NCBI GenBank assembly: GCA_024195585.1
Contig: SWBL01000015.1
Coordinates: forward strand, 124,001 to 188,000
Source: Aureobasidium sp. EXF-3400
Taxonomy: Eukaryota; Ascomycota; Dothideomycetes; Dothideales; Saccotheciaceae
Length of the DNA stretch: 64,000 nucleotides
Direction: 5' to 3'
In this document: positions 63,818-64,000 of the stretch, piece after piece
How positions within the stretch are numbered: the first letter of the stretch is position 1
How the letters are laid out: each line of letters opens with the position of its first letter
The notes under the pieces: generated by a model
Told to the model about the DNA's origin: nothing
Database searches by the model: none
Seen by the model: the letters and a program-made list of their open reading frames with translations, nothing else
Program-made: the position numbers and the translations under genes

Positions 63818-64000
63818 ATGTCTCTCAAAAGCTGGATCTCCATTGCTGCCGACTGCCATTTCTCACTGGCGAATATTCCATTTGGCATCATCAGCACCCA
63901 GACAAGGCCTACACCAAGACCTGCGGTTGCTATCGGTGAATATGCTCTTGACTTGGACCTCTTCACAAGCCACAATGGCTTCTCGGCTCTGTCTTCGATT
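63818..64000 (+). CDS. fahA: Fumarylacetoacetase (5' end only)
   Basis: Starts at the ATG at 63818 and is cut by the window end after 61 codons. The visible sequence MSLKSWISIAADCHFSLANI then PFGIIST and RPAVAIGEYALDLDLF is the N-terminal SH3-like domain of fumarylacetoacetate hydrolases. The enzyme cleaves fumarylacetoacetate to fumarate and acetoacetate, the last step of tyrosine degradation. Its divergent pairing with hmgA strengthens the call. The catalytic domain lies outside the window. Confidence 0.9.
   Translation, partial: MSLKSWISIAADCHFSLANIPFGIISTQTRPTPRPAVAIGEYALDLDLFTSHNGFSALSSI

Overview
The window is nuclear DNA of a filamentous ascomycete (Pezizomycotina; a Dothideomycete is my best guess from overall gene character, with low confidence). 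Genes are dense and lie on both strands. Most carry short GT-AG introns of about 48-90 nt, often with a CTAAC-type branch site. The content is typically fungal: a C6 zinc-cluster regulator, a Cot-1/NDR kinase, GPI-anchored serine-rich wall proteins, an extracellular Cu-only SOD, and a short AT-rich island that looks like repeat-induced point mutation (RIP). I reconstructed exon structures by hand from open frames and splice signals. Many ORFs on the opposite strand are shadows and are left out.

Layout. 0-7 kb: an unrecognised PPxY/WxxF adaptor-like protein running off the left edge, a small I78-type protease inhibitor, a DIMINUTO/DHCR24-like FAD oxidoreductase, and a divergent C6 transcription factor. 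7.7-10 kb: one continuous ORF fusing a diaminopropionate ammonia-lyase to an M20 metallopeptidase. 10.5-12.5 kb: no clear intact gene; it holds at least three decayed copies of an unrecognised Cys-containing sequence. 12.7-20 kb: 3-ketosphinganine reductase, an LYR-type small protein, the phospholipid methyltransferase OPI3, an amino-acid transporter and a DUF5519 protein. 20.8-31 kb: a 2OG-Fe(II) oxygenase carrying an annexin-like insertion, a hotdog thioesterase, the ubiquitin E2 variant MMS2, the large trafficking scaffold MON2, and a small acidic protein. 32-42 kb: two MFS exporters of different classes, a protein with two GCR1-type domains, TFIIA gamma, and the NDR kinase. 42.7-54.4 kb: a septation/coiled-coil protein, an aldo-keto reductase, a GPI Ser-rich protein, AIP1, the AT-rich relic, and a GPI Cu-only SOD. 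56.5-64 kb: an F-box-like protein, FCP1 CTD phosphatase, and the divergent pair homogentisate dioxygenase / fumarylacetoacetase (the latter cut by the right edge).

How genes may work together. The clearest functional pair is hmgA and fahA, consecutive tyrosine/phenylalanine catabolic steps, which share a 399-bp bidirectional promoter with zinc-cluster-like palindromes. TSC10 and OPI3 are both ER lipid enzymes but look like chance neighbours. The most unusual genes are the DpaL-M20 fusion, which mirrors the adjacent bacterial ygeX-ygeY genes in one polypeptide, and the dioxygenase with an annexin-like repeat.
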